Virus record (IMG/VR): IMGVR_UViG_3300046692_000091
Location: 1-64,000 of that record
Direction: 5' to 3' (one strand)
DNA length: 64,000 nt
Source of the DNA: a virus
Translations under genes and position numbers: made by a program
In this document: positions 15,175-22,775 of the stretch, piece by piece
Position numbering within the stretch: position 1 is the stretch's first letter
Layout of the letters: the number at the start of each line of letters is the position of its first letter
Notes under the pieces: model-generated
What the model was told of the DNA's origin: nothing
The model's input: the letters and a program-made list of their open reading frames with translations, nothing else
The model's database searches: none

Positions 15175-15717
15175 ATGTTCAAGTCTGGCGATAGTTATAC
15201 CGTACCGGTTTTACAAATTGGCAATATCGATTTCCTGCGGGAAGGATGGTCAGAGGAGGCCGGAGTAGCAGGTGATCGTATTTGGTGTATTACCAATAAC
15301 CCTAAGTCTGGTATTATCCGTGTACAGGTTACGAAAGTAAAACGTTTCCCACTGCGTACTGTTCAAGAACTCCGTAAGATTTCTGAAATGGTTAACTGGG
15401 CTCTTACTGATGGGTACTACATGGACGTTCATCAAGTCCATGGTTACCTGCAGAACAAGTACATGTGCCTGATGTTGAAAGGCAGCCATTGTCATTCGTT
15501 CACCAGAACAGAAACAGATATGGGGGTTGATTACATCATGACTTATCTGAATGCATCCAGTAATGGCACATGCACATCAGTAGCCCAGCATGTGACTAAT
15601 CTAGCTGGCTGTGATCTTGACCCATGGCAAATGCGTGCATCTGCACGTACCTGGTATCAACGTCTGTTAGATGACATCGAATTCAAACTTAACCAACTAG
15701 AGAAGGAAGCAGCTTGA
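15175..15717 (+). CDS. Soluble early protein, 180 aa
   Basis: TAGGGATTCACC precedes the ATG. The N-terminal half looks beta-rich, the C-terminal half helical. Several His and Cys occur around residues 82-110 (VHQVHGYLQ, GSHCHSF), without a clear metal pattern. The stop overlaps the next start (TGATG). Function unknown. Confidence 0.75.
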   Translation: MFKSGDSYTVPVLQIGNIDFLREGWSEEAGVAGDRIWCITNNPKSGIIRVQVTKVKRFPLRTVQELRKISEMVNWALTDGYYMDVHQVHGYLQNKYMCLMLKGSHCHSFTRTETDMGVDYIMTYLNASSNGTCTSVAQHVTNLAGCDLDPWQMRASARTWYQRLLDDIEFKLNQLEKEAA

Positions 15718-16511
15718 TGTTGTCTAATATTGAACATGGCCTCCAACACTTCGGTTTCGGTAAAGCATACATCGCGTTAGCACCAGAAACAGTTCGTAGT
15801 GAATCTTACTACATTGCACTTAGTGATGGTAAGACTACCTGGTATCTTGGCCGGCATGAGAACTGGATAACCGTGTACAATGAATCCATGTTGCTAACCT
15901 GGAATCAAACAGAGCACTTCTGGCTCAACGAACAACGTCCTAGGTTACTGCAAGGCATAGCACTGCAGGTGGGTCACATTGCCAAGAAGTTCGATATGAA
16001 AACAGTTTGTCTTAATCTGGTTGAACTCGATACCAACGTTATTGTAGACTCGGTCTGGATCGAACAGTACATCACCAAACGTGCTCAGTTGGTACCTATC
16101 TCCATGGCGATGAACTTATCACCCGAACAAACCCGTGGTGTGTATGCCGTAGGACAACAGCAATGTCAGGTTTTCGATAACTACCACATAACAACTCCGG
16201 CTACGACAGAAGAAAGTGACTGGGCTATCCCGACAGTTGCAGAATTCCGTAAGCGTCAGAACATGGACACTGTTACTTATCAAGAAGTGATGAATGCTGT
16301 TGAAGCATTATTCGAAGATCCAAAGATGTGGGATCAGCGTTTGGTTAGCGATGATCGTTATTATTGGACCATCGGAGTCCATGGTCAGGTAAGCCAAGGA
16401 CTCATGAACAAAGTAAAACTGGAACTTACTACAAAAGGCTGGGATGTCCTCTGGGGTCACAATTCAAGACACTGGGATCTGTCTCTGTATGTAAATAAGG
16501 AAAACAAGTAA
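15717..16511 (+). CDS. YW/GW-domain protein, 264 aa, long form
   Basis: ATG at 15717 overlaps the previous stop (TGATG). An N-terminal region of about 180 residues, unknown and alpha/beta-looking, is joined to a C-terminal YW/GW domain (YYWTIGVHGQVS, a helix, then KGWDVL) of about 75 residues. Paralogues of that last domain are at 12434, 18250, 18646 and 19988. The N-terminal part may be a separate targeting or enzyme module. Its stop overlaps the next start. Confidence 0.75.
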   Translation: MLSNIEHGLQHFGFGKAYIALAPETVRSESYYIALSDGKTTWYLGRHENWITVYNESMLLTWNQTEHFWLNEQRPRLLQGIALQVGHIAKKFDMKTVCLNLVELDTNVIVDSVWIEQYITKRAQLVPISMAMNLSPEQTRGVYAVGQQQCQVFDNYHITTPATTEESDWAIPTVAEFRKRQNMDTVTYQEVMNAVEALFEDPKMWDQRLVSDDRYYWTIGVHGQVSQGLMNKVKLELTTKGWDVLWGHNSRHWDLSLYVNKENK

Positions 16512-16807
16512 TGCACGTAACTAAGTTTATGTCTCGACACGTACCAACCATTCCCGAGGATCTCAACATTGTTGAATATCCATCTGCTGGAATGTTCCTG
16601 GTAGATTTGAAACGTCGTGCCCGTGCTGTGGCAGGACTCCGTGGTGTCACCAATGCAGATACCATGTCTCTCGATCTGAATGCTTTGCAACATGCTGAGC
16701 GTAAGATCGTTGATGGTTACAAAGGAAAGTTCTCGGTTGATGAACACATCATCGCTGAGTACGCAATTCACGTCGCAAACGAATCCTGCTATTGGAACTT
16801 CAAATAA
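16511..16807 (+). CDS. Small soluble early protein, 98 aa
   Basis: ATG overlaps the previous stop (TAATG), after AAGGAAAACAAG. Basic middle (DLKRRARAVAGLRG), helical C-terminal half, no membrane segment. It lies directly upstream of the alarmone-hydrolase-like gene. Function unknown. Confidence 0.7.
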   Translation: MHVTKFMSRHVPTIPEDLNIVEYPSAGMFLVDLKRRARAVAGLRGVTNADTMSLDLNALQHAERKIVDGYKGKFSVDEHIIAEYAIHVANESCYWNFK

Positions 16808-16856
16808 AACTACTCTGGAGCAAACATTATGTTTGTCTTTTAGAGTGGTGGTGAAA

Positions 16857-17393
16857 ATGTCAGTAATAGTAGAACAAGCAAGAGCATTCTGTGTAGGTGC
16901 CCATACCGCGGTAGGACAAGTACGCAAATATACTTTTGAAGATTACCATTGGCATCCGTTCGGCGTTCTAGAGATCCTGGAACTCGCTGCGGATGTCGAT
17001 GATGAAATGCGTTGTGGTGCTTTACTGCATGACGTAGAAGAAGATACCGCTACTAAAAATGGTCACATTGCGTGGATATTCGGTACGGGTGTCGCTTCAC
17101 TGGTCTCTGACCTAACTGACGTATCGAAACCAGAAGATGGTAATCGGGAAGTTCGTAAGGCCATTGATCGGGAACATACAGCAAAAGCACAACCGCGAGC
17201 TAAAACCATTAAGCTTGCTGACTTGATCCACAACTCCAGAAACATCATGGAGTGCGATCTGAAGTTTGCTAAGGTGTACATGCCTGAGAAACGGGCACTG
17301 TTGGAAGTCCTTACTGAAGGAGACCCAACGCTGTATGCTATCGCTAAAGAAATCGTAGATAACTATTTCCTGGAGAACCCTGATGTTTCGTAA
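16857..17393 (+). CDS. MESH1-like HD-domain (p)ppGpp hydrolase
   Basis: The 178 residues match the stand-alone hydrolase half of RelA/SpoT proteins: His33-Pro34, GALLHDVEEDT (54-64, the HDxxED signature with His58-Asp59 and Glu62-Asp63), FGTGVASLVSDLTDV (75-89), and IKLADLIHN (118-126, Asp122 and Asn126). Length and spacing agree with MESH1, which is about 180 residues, binds manganese and removes the 3' pyrophosphate of ppGpp; MESH1 also acts on NADPH. No synthetase or regulatory domain follows. I chose ATG 16857 with GGTGGTG upstream; GTG at 16848 or 16851 and ATG 16680 are alternatives. Overlaps the next gene by 11 bases. The likely role is lowering host alarmone. Confidence 0.85.
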   Translation: MSVIVEQARAFCVGAHTAVGQVRKYTFEDYHWHPFGVLEILELAADVDDEMRCGALLHDVEEDTATKNGHIAWIFGTGVASLVSDLTDVSKPEDGNREVRKAIDREHTAKAQPRAKTIKLADLIHNSRNIMECDLKFAKVYMPEKRALLEVLTEGDPTLYAIAKEIVDNYFLENPDVS

Positions 17394-17814
17394 ACTGAAA
17401 GAAGCCCTCATTGGCGTTTGGTCTGATGATCGTGATCCAAACGCCCCACTGCGTCGTGAACGCGCTGACATGAATCGTCGCGTAGCGAATCTGGTGGAGC
17501 GGGCTATTGTAAGTGGCGCATACGCCGGCCCACGTTTAGCCGATGACGGTTTCATGTGTATCGTTCTGAGCAACACTGTCGATGATATTGAAGCGGCAAA
17601 GGTAGCAAGAGAACGGATCATGCACCGTATCTATCCGAAGGTATCTTTGGTGTCTTATCTGGTGGAACACGACGAGCTTGATCTTACAGACGACCAGTTT
17701 ACAATGCGTATCCATGCCTCGAATTGGTACTGGAAATTTGTTAATGAACAACGCGGTCATGCAGATCGCCTTGAACAAAATTGCTGCCCCTTCCAATTTA
17801 ATAAGGTTCTGTGA
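17383..17814 (+). CDS. Early protein, 143 aa, tandem paralogue A
   Basis: Starts inside the last codons of the HD hydrolase gene after TGGAGAACCCTG. Pairs with the next gene: both begin with a basic M(F)R-x-(F/L)(K/R) segment, carry FMCIVLS / FMCVAVS in the middle and a WYWKF / WYWQF motif near the end. No membrane segment or catalytic residue set seen. A tandem duplication is the simplest origin. Confidence 0.75.
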   Translation: MFRKLKEALIGVWSDDRDPNAPLRRERADMNRRVANLVERAIVSGAYAGPRLADDGFMCIVLSNTVDDIEAAKVARERIMHRIYPKVSLVSYLVEHDELDLTDDQFTMRIHASNWYWKFVNEQRGHADRLEQNCCPFQFNKVL

Positions 17815-18245
17815 TGCGTGAAGCTTTTCGTAATCTCTTTGTAAAGTATCTCCCTGGCTGTGACTATGCTCGTGGTATCGAATTCGAGCGTAAGCGGGAT
17901 CAAGAAGTACACGAACTCCGTACTGCCGCTGCAACAATCAAAAAGATGTTGTGTAAAGGCTATTATTTCCAGCCATATTCTGCGTTCATGTGTGTAGCTG
18001 TGTCGCAAGCAAATCATCGTAAAGAACTCACTGACGAAGAATGCATTATCACCAGAAAGGTGATTGCAACTGAGTTGGGTGATGACCAGGTCCTTGCGAT
18101 CCACATGCGTTATCGCGGTGAACGTCTCGAAGACGATTATGATGGCGATGAATTCGTTGCACGTATTGCCCGTTCCGTATGGTACTGGCAGTTCATCAAA
18201 CGTCTGCAGCTCCGTGCAGCCCAACGCTCAGCACAGTTCTGGTGA
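17814..18245 (+). CDS. Early protein, 143 aa, tandem paralogue B
   Basis: ATG at 17814 overlaps the previous stop (GTGATG; GTG at 17811 also possible). Same plan as the 17383 protein: basic start (MREAFRNLF), central FMCVAVS, acidic stretch (LEDDYDGDEF) and late SVWYWQF. Its stop is 4 bases before the next start. Function unknown. Confidence 0.75.
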   Translation: MREAFRNLFVKYLPGCDYARGIEFERKRDQEVHELRTAAATIKKMLCKGYYFQPYSAFMCVAVSQANHRKELTDEECIITRKVIATELGDDQVLAIHMRYRGERLEDDYDGDEFVARIARSVWYWQFIKRLQLRAAQRSAQFW

Positions 18246-18249
18246 TCCC

Positions 18250-18540
18250 ATGAAACTCCCAACTTCCCGAGACGTAGTCGGTATGTTAGTTAGAGAACAA
18301 ATCGAAGCCTTCGAAAAAGAAATGAACCAGCAGATGCACACAGCTGGATCAGCAGCATGTAATTCTCGTACTGAACCAGAAGGGAAGAATCGTCGTTACT
18401 GGAACATCGGTGTTAATGGCAAAATCAATGTCACGACCTTTCTACACATTCGGGACGAACTACGTAAAGTAGGTTGGCAAGTCCTGGAATTGGTCGATCA
18501 TGGCGCTGATCGCTACTCATTCAGAATCGCAGTATTGTGA
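18250..18540 (+). CDS. YW/GW-domain family protein, 96 aa
   Basis: ATG at 18250 follows the previous stop by 4 bases. Layout: an N-terminal helix (EQIEAFEKEMNQQM), then RYWNIGVNGKIN, a helix with IRDELRK, GWQVLELVDHG. The whole of this protein corresponds to the C-terminal domains of the 18646 and 15717 proteins and to the 19988 protein. No catalytic motif. Followed by a strong terminator. Confidence 0.75.
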   Translation: MKLPTSRDVVGMLVREQIEAFEKEMNQQMHTAGSAACNSRTEPEGKNRRYWNIGVNGKINVTTFLHIRDELRKVGWQVLELVDHGADRYSFRIAVL

Positions 18541-18546
18541 CATAAC

Positions 18547-18566
18547 GCCTCTCCTTCGGGAGAGGC
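18547..18566 (+). terminator. UUCG terminator
   Basis: GCCTCTCC (18547-18554), TTCG, GGAGAGGC (18559-18566), then TTTTATTT. It ends the long unit that begins near 14.8 kb. Confidence 0.9.
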
Positions 18567-18589
18567 TTTTATTTCGTGTTTTGGATTTG

Positions 18590-18618
18590 GATTCAACTTT
18601 GTTTTAGCACTATATTAC
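18590..18618 (+). promoter_or_regulatory. Early-type phage promoter
   Basis: GATTCAACT (18590-18598, a weaker upstream box), 12-base gap, TATATTAC at 18611-18618, 35 bases before the ATG at 18646. The following bases TAACTTGAAT resemble TAACCTGAAT after the 5370 element. Confidence 0.75.
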
Positions 18619-18645
18619 TAACTTGAATATACTAGGAGCAACACC

Positions 18646-19359
18646 ATGTCTAACCTTATCCGCGTTTATATTCGCAATACCCGTACCTCCACTGTTTACT
18701 ATCTCGTATTAGTAGGCGGGAAATGCGAATGGCGCGAGAAACACACCATGATCGATGCGGTCCGTGAAGCTATGTGGTTTGACCGCGGTAGCGAAACGTT
18801 CACCAATATGTACAAGGAAGTCGCAGATTTCATCAAAGCCTCGCCAGATCTGGCGAAGTACGTTGAAGTAATTGTCGAAGATAACAACCATGGTACTTTC
18901 TATCGCGGTGACCTCCAAGGGCTCATCAACCTCGAAACCACTTCCACTCACATCGCTGATGCAATGGCGAATATCCCTGCAGAACCTGCTGTTGAAAAAG
19001 TTCAGGTGGTAACACCCGAACCGGTCGAACCAGTGGAGATCCAACCCCCGAGACATATTGTCTCAACCGCTCAAGTTCTCGACGTTGCTAACGAAGAGAT
19101 CATCGATGAGTTCTGTGAAGAGTTCAACGATAAAATGTCCAAAGGTCAATGGGTCTTAGACCACGCGATTTATGGGTCAGGCGGTAAACAATATTGGAAG
19201 TTTACCTACCCAGGTACTTTCAATGCCCGTACCATTGAAGCAATCGAGAACATCCTGAAGGAAGGCGGATGGCACATTATGGACGTTACCCATGGGGAAA
19301 GCAAGGGTGCGTTTATTGATGGTCCATTTACCTGCCTGGATGTAGGACGAGCCGCTTAA
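18646..19359 (+). CDS. YW/GW-domain protein, 237 aa, long form
   Basis: TAGGAGCAACACC precedes the ATG. The N-terminal domain of about 115 residues is unknown; a Pro/Val/Glu linker (PEPVEPVEIQPP) follows at about 124-135; the C-terminal 90 residues are a YW/GW domain (EFCEEFNDKM, QYWKFTYPG, GGWHIMDV). The linker shows two separable modules. It is the first gene behind the 18611 promoter. Function unknown. Confidence 0.75.
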   Translation: MSNLIRVYIRNTRTSTVYYLVLVGGKCEWREKHTMIDAVREAMWFDRGSETFTNMYKEVADFIKASPDLAKYVEVIVEDNNHGTFYRGDLQGLINLETTSTHIADAMANIPAEPAVEKVQVVTPEPVEPVEIQPPRHIVSTAQVLDVANEEIIDEFCEEFNDKMSKGQWVLDHAIYGSGGKQYWKFTYPGTFNARTIEAIENILKEGGWHIMDVTHGESKGAFIDGPFTCLDVGRAA

Positions 19360-19373
19360 CAAGGAGGTGCAAT

Positions 19374-19595
19374 ATGTCTGAAGCTATTGAACTGATGAAA
19401 ACCGTAGGTGATCATCATTACATTGCAGCAGATAGCTCTATCGTAGCAGCTAGGGAGTATGGGTTGTCCACAACAGGCAATCCATTAAAAGGTGCTTGGG
19501 TGTTGCGTGAGTTGAACACCGGCAAGTACCTGGATCATGACTACAACCGACATGATCTATTCGAAAGAAATAAAATCAAAATACTGGAGCTTTAA
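19374..19595 (+). CDS. Small soluble early protein, 73 aa
   Basis: AAGGAGGTGCAAT gives one of the best ribosome sites in the window. The protein is soluble, alpha/beta-looking, without motif. It lies 2 bases before the 19598 gene, so they are co-translated. Function unknown. Confidence 0.7.
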   Translation: MSEAIELMKTVGDHHYIAADSSIVAAREYGLSTTGNPLKGAWVLRELNTGKYLDHDYNRHDLFERNKIKILEL

Positions 19596-19597
19596 GC

Positions 19598-19978
19598 ATG
19601 TGTCGTAGATTGGGGCGGAAACATCTGGAATATACAGATCGCAGGAAAAATCTGTATATTCCCAACAAGGACGTTGGACGTGTCTCAACGGATGGGACAT
19701 TGAATGTCGGTGCCAAGCTGGTAATGCAACGTGCCTACAATGGGCGTCGCATTGTTGAACTCTATGGGTTCAATGCGTTGAATGCTTTCACGGATCTTCG
19801 TGATAAGTTCAACGATGGCGAACAGTTCTCTTTGAACTTACGTCAAACACCAGCGAAGAGAGATCGATTGGTACATATCGCATACAGTCATGACCGTGTT
19901 GGTCCTGGCCATTATACGAATGTGCGCCGCGCTGATCACCTCAAACGCAATAACGTAAAAGCAACCGGTCGGGTATAA
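19598..19978 (+). CDS. MCR-LG family basic protein, 126 aa
   Basis: CTGGAGCTTTAAGC precedes the ATG. Begins MCRRLGRKHLEYTDRRKN and shares with the 22397 protein the MCR(R/K)LG start, NGRR(I/V)V, NALNAFTDLRDK / NVLNAYTDLRDK and a late basic RRA-HL-RNNV. Strongly basic, so nucleic-acid or ribosome contact is possible. No zinc site beyond the single Cys2. Confidence 0.75.
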   Translation: MCRRLGRKHLEYTDRRKNLYIPNKDVGRVSTDGTLNVGAKLVMQRAYNGRRIVELYGFNALNAFTDLRDKFNDGEQFSLNLRQTPAKRDRLVHIAYSHDRVGPGHYTNVRRADHLKRNNVKATGRV

Positions 19979-19987
19979 GGAAATATA

Positions 19988-20278
19988 ATGTCACGTGTAA
20001 TTTCTGCTGCACAGGCGCTCGGCCAACTCCGCGACGATCAAGTTGATGAATTTTTCACCGAATTCAATGACTGCATGAAAGATCCACAATGGGTCGATTC
20101 ATGGCGTTGCGGCCTGCCTGATGCAAACTACTGGCGGTTCTCTATGCATGGGGAACACAACGTCGCCACGGAATTAAAAATCCGTAGTGAACTGGAAATA
20201 GCCGGTTGGAAAGTAAACGAAGTGGCGCGCGGGGTAGACCGCAATGCTTATACCTGCTACTGCGTTGCAAAAGCGTAA
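19988..20278 (+). CDS. YW/GW-domain family protein, 96 aa
   Basis: AAGGAAATATA precedes the ATG. Nearly the same layout as 18250 and the C-terminal domain of 18646: EFFTEFNDCM, a WV pair, NYWRFSMHGEHN, IRSELE, AGWKVNEVARG. The EF(F/C)xEFND start links it most closely to the 18646 domain. Function unknown. Confidence 0.75.
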   Translation: MSRVISAAQALGQLRDDQVDEFFTEFNDCMKDPQWVDSWRCGLPDANYWRFSMHGEHNVATELKIRSELEIAGWKVNEVARGVDRNAYTCYCVAKA

Positions 20279-20305
20279 GAAACAAAACGACACTGTGTAA
20301 AAAGA

Positions 20306-20329
20306 GGAGCGGTAGAGGATTACCGCTCC
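20306..20329 (+). terminator. Hairpin between early genes
   Basis: GGAGCGGTA (20306-20314), loop GAGGAT, TACCGCTCC (20321-20329). No T-run follows. It lies between the 19988 and 20351 genes. Confidence 0.6.
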
Positions 20330-20350
20330 TTCCACTAATTAAGGAAAATC

Positions 20351-21142
20351 ATGCCGTACGAAAAGATTTATAAAGGTCAACGTGAAACTGGTGTTGTCAA
20401 TACATACGACTACGTTGATGAGAATGGCGAAACATGCTTCATGAACGTACCGGAAAAAGAAGCCCATCACGAAATTGAATGGCGCACACCTTGGCAGCCA
20501 GAGCATGCCCCGGTTGGTTCTGTAGTCCGCTACAGGTCAGCAGCGTCCTTTGATGAAGATGCACCATTAAAAGAAGTGACTGTAACTGGTCACTACTGGA
20601 ATGGCATTAAGTCCTGGGTTATCCTGACGAATGATGTCTGCCCTATCTTGGGCAAAGAAAACAAGTGTAGCTTCAATGGTGATCACTTGCGTGAAATTGT
20701 TTCTCGTGGTAAAGGTGGCATTCAGTTTACGAACAACCTAAACACCGTCGCCCATTACGTGAAGTCGTATAAAGATGAACTGGCCCAGTTGCCAGTATAT
20801 GTGAAGCGGCCACATGAATACGCGGCCTGGAACCATAGAAACATCATTGGTTATGTGTTGACCACACACCCGAAGTTTGCTGGGTTCTTTGATGGCGTGC
20901 ATGAGAACATCTCGGTCAGTGCTCTTACCTGGATGCTAGGTAATATTCCTGGTCTATTCACATTGACACGGTATACAGCTTATACCGGTTATGTGACAGT
21001 GAACAAGAAGAAGCTAATCAAAGCAATGTTGCGTTTGATTGCTCGTGGCCGCTCCAGTAAGATGCTTTCCTGGAAGGCGGAACAAAAGGCAGCACATGAA
21101 GATTACATGCGTGATATGAAATCTTTCTGCGACGACCTGTAA
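20351..21142 (+). CDS. Early protein, 263 aa
   Basis: TTAAGGAAAATC precedes the ATG. The largest protein of the 20-25 kb unit apart from the long YW/GW forms; beta-rich N-terminal half, then a more helical, basic C-terminal part (NKKKLIKAMLRLIARGR). No catalytic motif or membrane segment recognised. About 60 bases follow before the next gene. Function unknown. Confidence 0.75.
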   Translation: MPYEKIYKGQRETGVVNTYDYVDENGETCFMNVPEKEAHHEIEWRTPWQPEHAPVGSVVRYRSAASFDEDAPLKEVTVTGHYWNGIKSWVILTNDVCPILGKENKCSFNGDHLREIVSRGKGGIQFTNNLNTVAHYVKSYKDELAQLPVYVKRPHEYAAWNHRNIIGYVLTTHPKFAGFFDGVHENISVSALTWMLGNIPGLFTLTRYTAYTGYVTVNKKKLIKAMLRLIARGRSSKMLSWKAEQKAAHEDYMRDMKSFCDDL

Positions 21143-21201
21143 CCTCGGAACGATTGTTCCTGCTAACTTTTGATTGACTTGATTTGGGGTAACGTTACAA
21201 A

Positions 21202-21540
21202 ATGCGTATTACTAACATGTCCAAGAACTTTTCCCCTCCTGCGCTGGACCTGGTAAATCAACTCATTGATGCTAATGGGATGGTTCCGGTTTATCACAAA
21301 GCTGGTCTGTGTAATCGTTGGGTTGGTGATGGTGTTCGTGAAACACTCGATCCAACTTCTGTGTGCCATGACTTCATGGTACCTGCGGCGTCACTACAAG
21401 CCCGTTTGGGAACTGATGCTGGCGGTGAGTTCATGCATCTTACCTTTCCTGCAGCTTGTGGTAAATGGCACAACATCGTTCGTGCCGAAAATGGTCGCCT
21501 GGTAATGGGTGATCCAAAACTCCCAACCTGGATGTGCTAA
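21202..21540 (+). CDS. Small soluble early protein, 112 aa
   Basis: Start taken at ATG 21202; ATG 21220 is a possible alternative, and the nearest purine-rich site (GGGGTAAC) is far upstream of both. Contains two Cys-bearing segments (GLCNRWVGDG, PAACGKWHN). Family unknown. It ends 1 base before the next start. Confidence 0.65.
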   Translation: MRITNMSKNFSPPALDLVNQLIDANGMVPVYHKAGLCNRWVGDGVRETLDPTSVCHDFMVPAASLQARLGTDAGGEFMHLTFPAACGKWHNIVRAENGRLVMGDPKLPTWMC

Positions 21541-21541
21541 G

Positions 21542-21943
21542 ATGAATACTCAGTTCCACGAAGTTGATATAAAGGTCGTGAACAGTTACCACTCTCCGGA
21601 AGTGATTAACGCGTTCTATGCCTTAATCAAACATCCGACCGGTAAGGTTCGGATTGTCCATCAGTTCTACCCAGAAACGTGCACACGCCACGTAGAGATC
21701 ATGGTTGATGATAAGGTAGCATATACCTGCGTCTTCGACATGATGGGCAATGAGATGGTTCGTGGACTGATTAACTATCAGATCCGTGAAGATCCAGTTC
21801 ATTTGTCTCGCATGGCTCTACGGGATGTGTACAACTTCCTGCAACAAAATGCAATTCACCACTACGAAGCAATCGTAGAACGAGTATCTGCGGACTATCG
21901 TGATGTACACGATACCGACGGTCTCGTCAAAAACATTTCTTAA
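21542..21943 (+). CDS. Soluble early protein, 133 aa
   Basis: ATG at 21542, 1 base after the previous stop; an in-frame start at 21509 lies inside that gene. Alpha/beta-looking with a central beta region (HVEIMVDDKVAYTCVF) and a helical end. No motif recognised. TTAAGGAG after the stop serves the next gene. Confidence 0.7.
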   Translation: MNTQFHEVDIKVVNSYHSPEVINAFYALIKHPTGKVRIVHQFYPETCTRHVEIMVDDKVAYTCVFDMMGNEMVRGLINYQIREDPVHLSRMALRDVYNFLQQNAIHHYEAIVERVSADYRDVHDTDGLVKNIS

Positions 21944-21953
21944 GGAGCGGTAC

Positions 21954-22382
21954 ATGCATCCGGATCTCAGCAGGCTGAAACTGAAGTACTACATCAATCG
22001 ATACGGTGAAATCACCTACGATGAAGCAGTTCAGCTTGCGAAAGAAGCAGAACAAACCGCTACAGACTGTGGTCCAATGGACCCAGCCTTTATTTACTTT
22101 GCGCAACAAGTCCGCGATATGTGGAAGTTTGCCTCAGTTCGCAATGAAACCGAAAATCTGGAACGGAATGATCACCTGGATCGTAAGGTGTTCCTCTGTG
22201 CTTGGACGGATTCCCCATGGGGTAAACCAAAAGTCCAACGTACTGAAGAAATCATTTTTCAGGTACCTCGATACAATCGGGCGCTTTCGGAACAACGGTC
22301 ATACATGGCCCAGGATATTCGAACACGCTTCGATGTATTGGTTTGTACGGATGATATTGAATTCATGGCAGTTGAAGAATAA
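21954..22382 (+). CDS. Soluble early protein, 142 aa
   Basis: TTAAGGAGCGGTAC precedes ATG 21954, chosen over an in-frame start at 21900 inside the previous gene. Helical N-terminal half (ITYDEAVQLAKEAEQTA), Trp-containing middle, acidic end. Family unknown. Confidence 0.7.
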   Translation: MHPDLSRLKLKYYINRYGEITYDEAVQLAKEAEQTATDCGPMDPAFIYFAQQVRDMWKFASVRNETENLERNDHLDRKVFLCAWTDSPWGKPKVQRTEEIIFQVPRYNRALSEQRSYMAQDIRTRFDVLVCTDDIEFMAVEE

Positions 22383-22396
22383 GTAAGGAATAAAAC

Positions 22397-22756
22397 ATGT
22401 GCCGTAAATTAGGTAAAGGTCATCCAGACTACGTTTGTCGTAAAGACAATCAATATGCCATTGCTGAAGATGGTGTATCACGTATGCGCCGCATGCACAA
22501 TGGTCGACGCGTTGTTGACCATCACGGCGCAAACGTTTTGAATGCTTATACCGATCTGCGTGATAAGCATTGGTCTTGGCATCCAGAGCTTCCAGATTCT
22601 CATTTGCTAAAACAAAATGCAGCAAAAGCTAAGCAACTCGCCCGGTTGGAGCAGCATACTAACCATGGCATGAGTCGCAACTGGGCTGCCCGACGTGCTC
22701 ACCTGTTCCGTAACAACGTGTGCGTTGTATCATACATGCGTGACAACATCAGCTAA
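22397..22756 (+). CDS. MCR-LG family basic protein, 119 aa
   Basis: AAGGAATAAAAC precedes the ATG. Begins MCRKLGKGHPDYVCRKDNQ and shares with the 19598 protein the start, an HNGRRVV segment, NVLNAYTDLRDK and a basic RRAHLFRNNV end. The copies lie 2.4 kb apart with unrelated genes between, so this is dispersed, not tandem, duplication. Function unknown; basic charge suggests nucleic-acid contact. Confidence 0.75.
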   Translation: MCRKLGKGHPDYVCRKDNQYAIAEDGVSRMRRMHNGRRVVDHHGANVLNAYTDLRDKHWSWHPELPDSHLLKQNAAKAKQLARLEQHTNHGMSRNWAARRAHLFRNNVCVVSYMRDNIS

Positions 22757-22775
22757 TGCTACTCAAGGAAAGAAG

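Noticed and set aside
16680-16856. A longer N-terminus for the HD hydrolase from ATG 16680.
   Set aside because: It would overlap the 16511 gene by over 120 bases, lacks a ribosome site, and the HD family match begins near residue 1 of the ATG 16857 form.
21206-21216. TATTACTAAC, matching ten bases of the early promoters at 5370 and 18611.
   Set aside because: It lies in the first codons of the 21202 gene, lacks the TA before it and the upstream box, and is only 4 bases from the next ATG.
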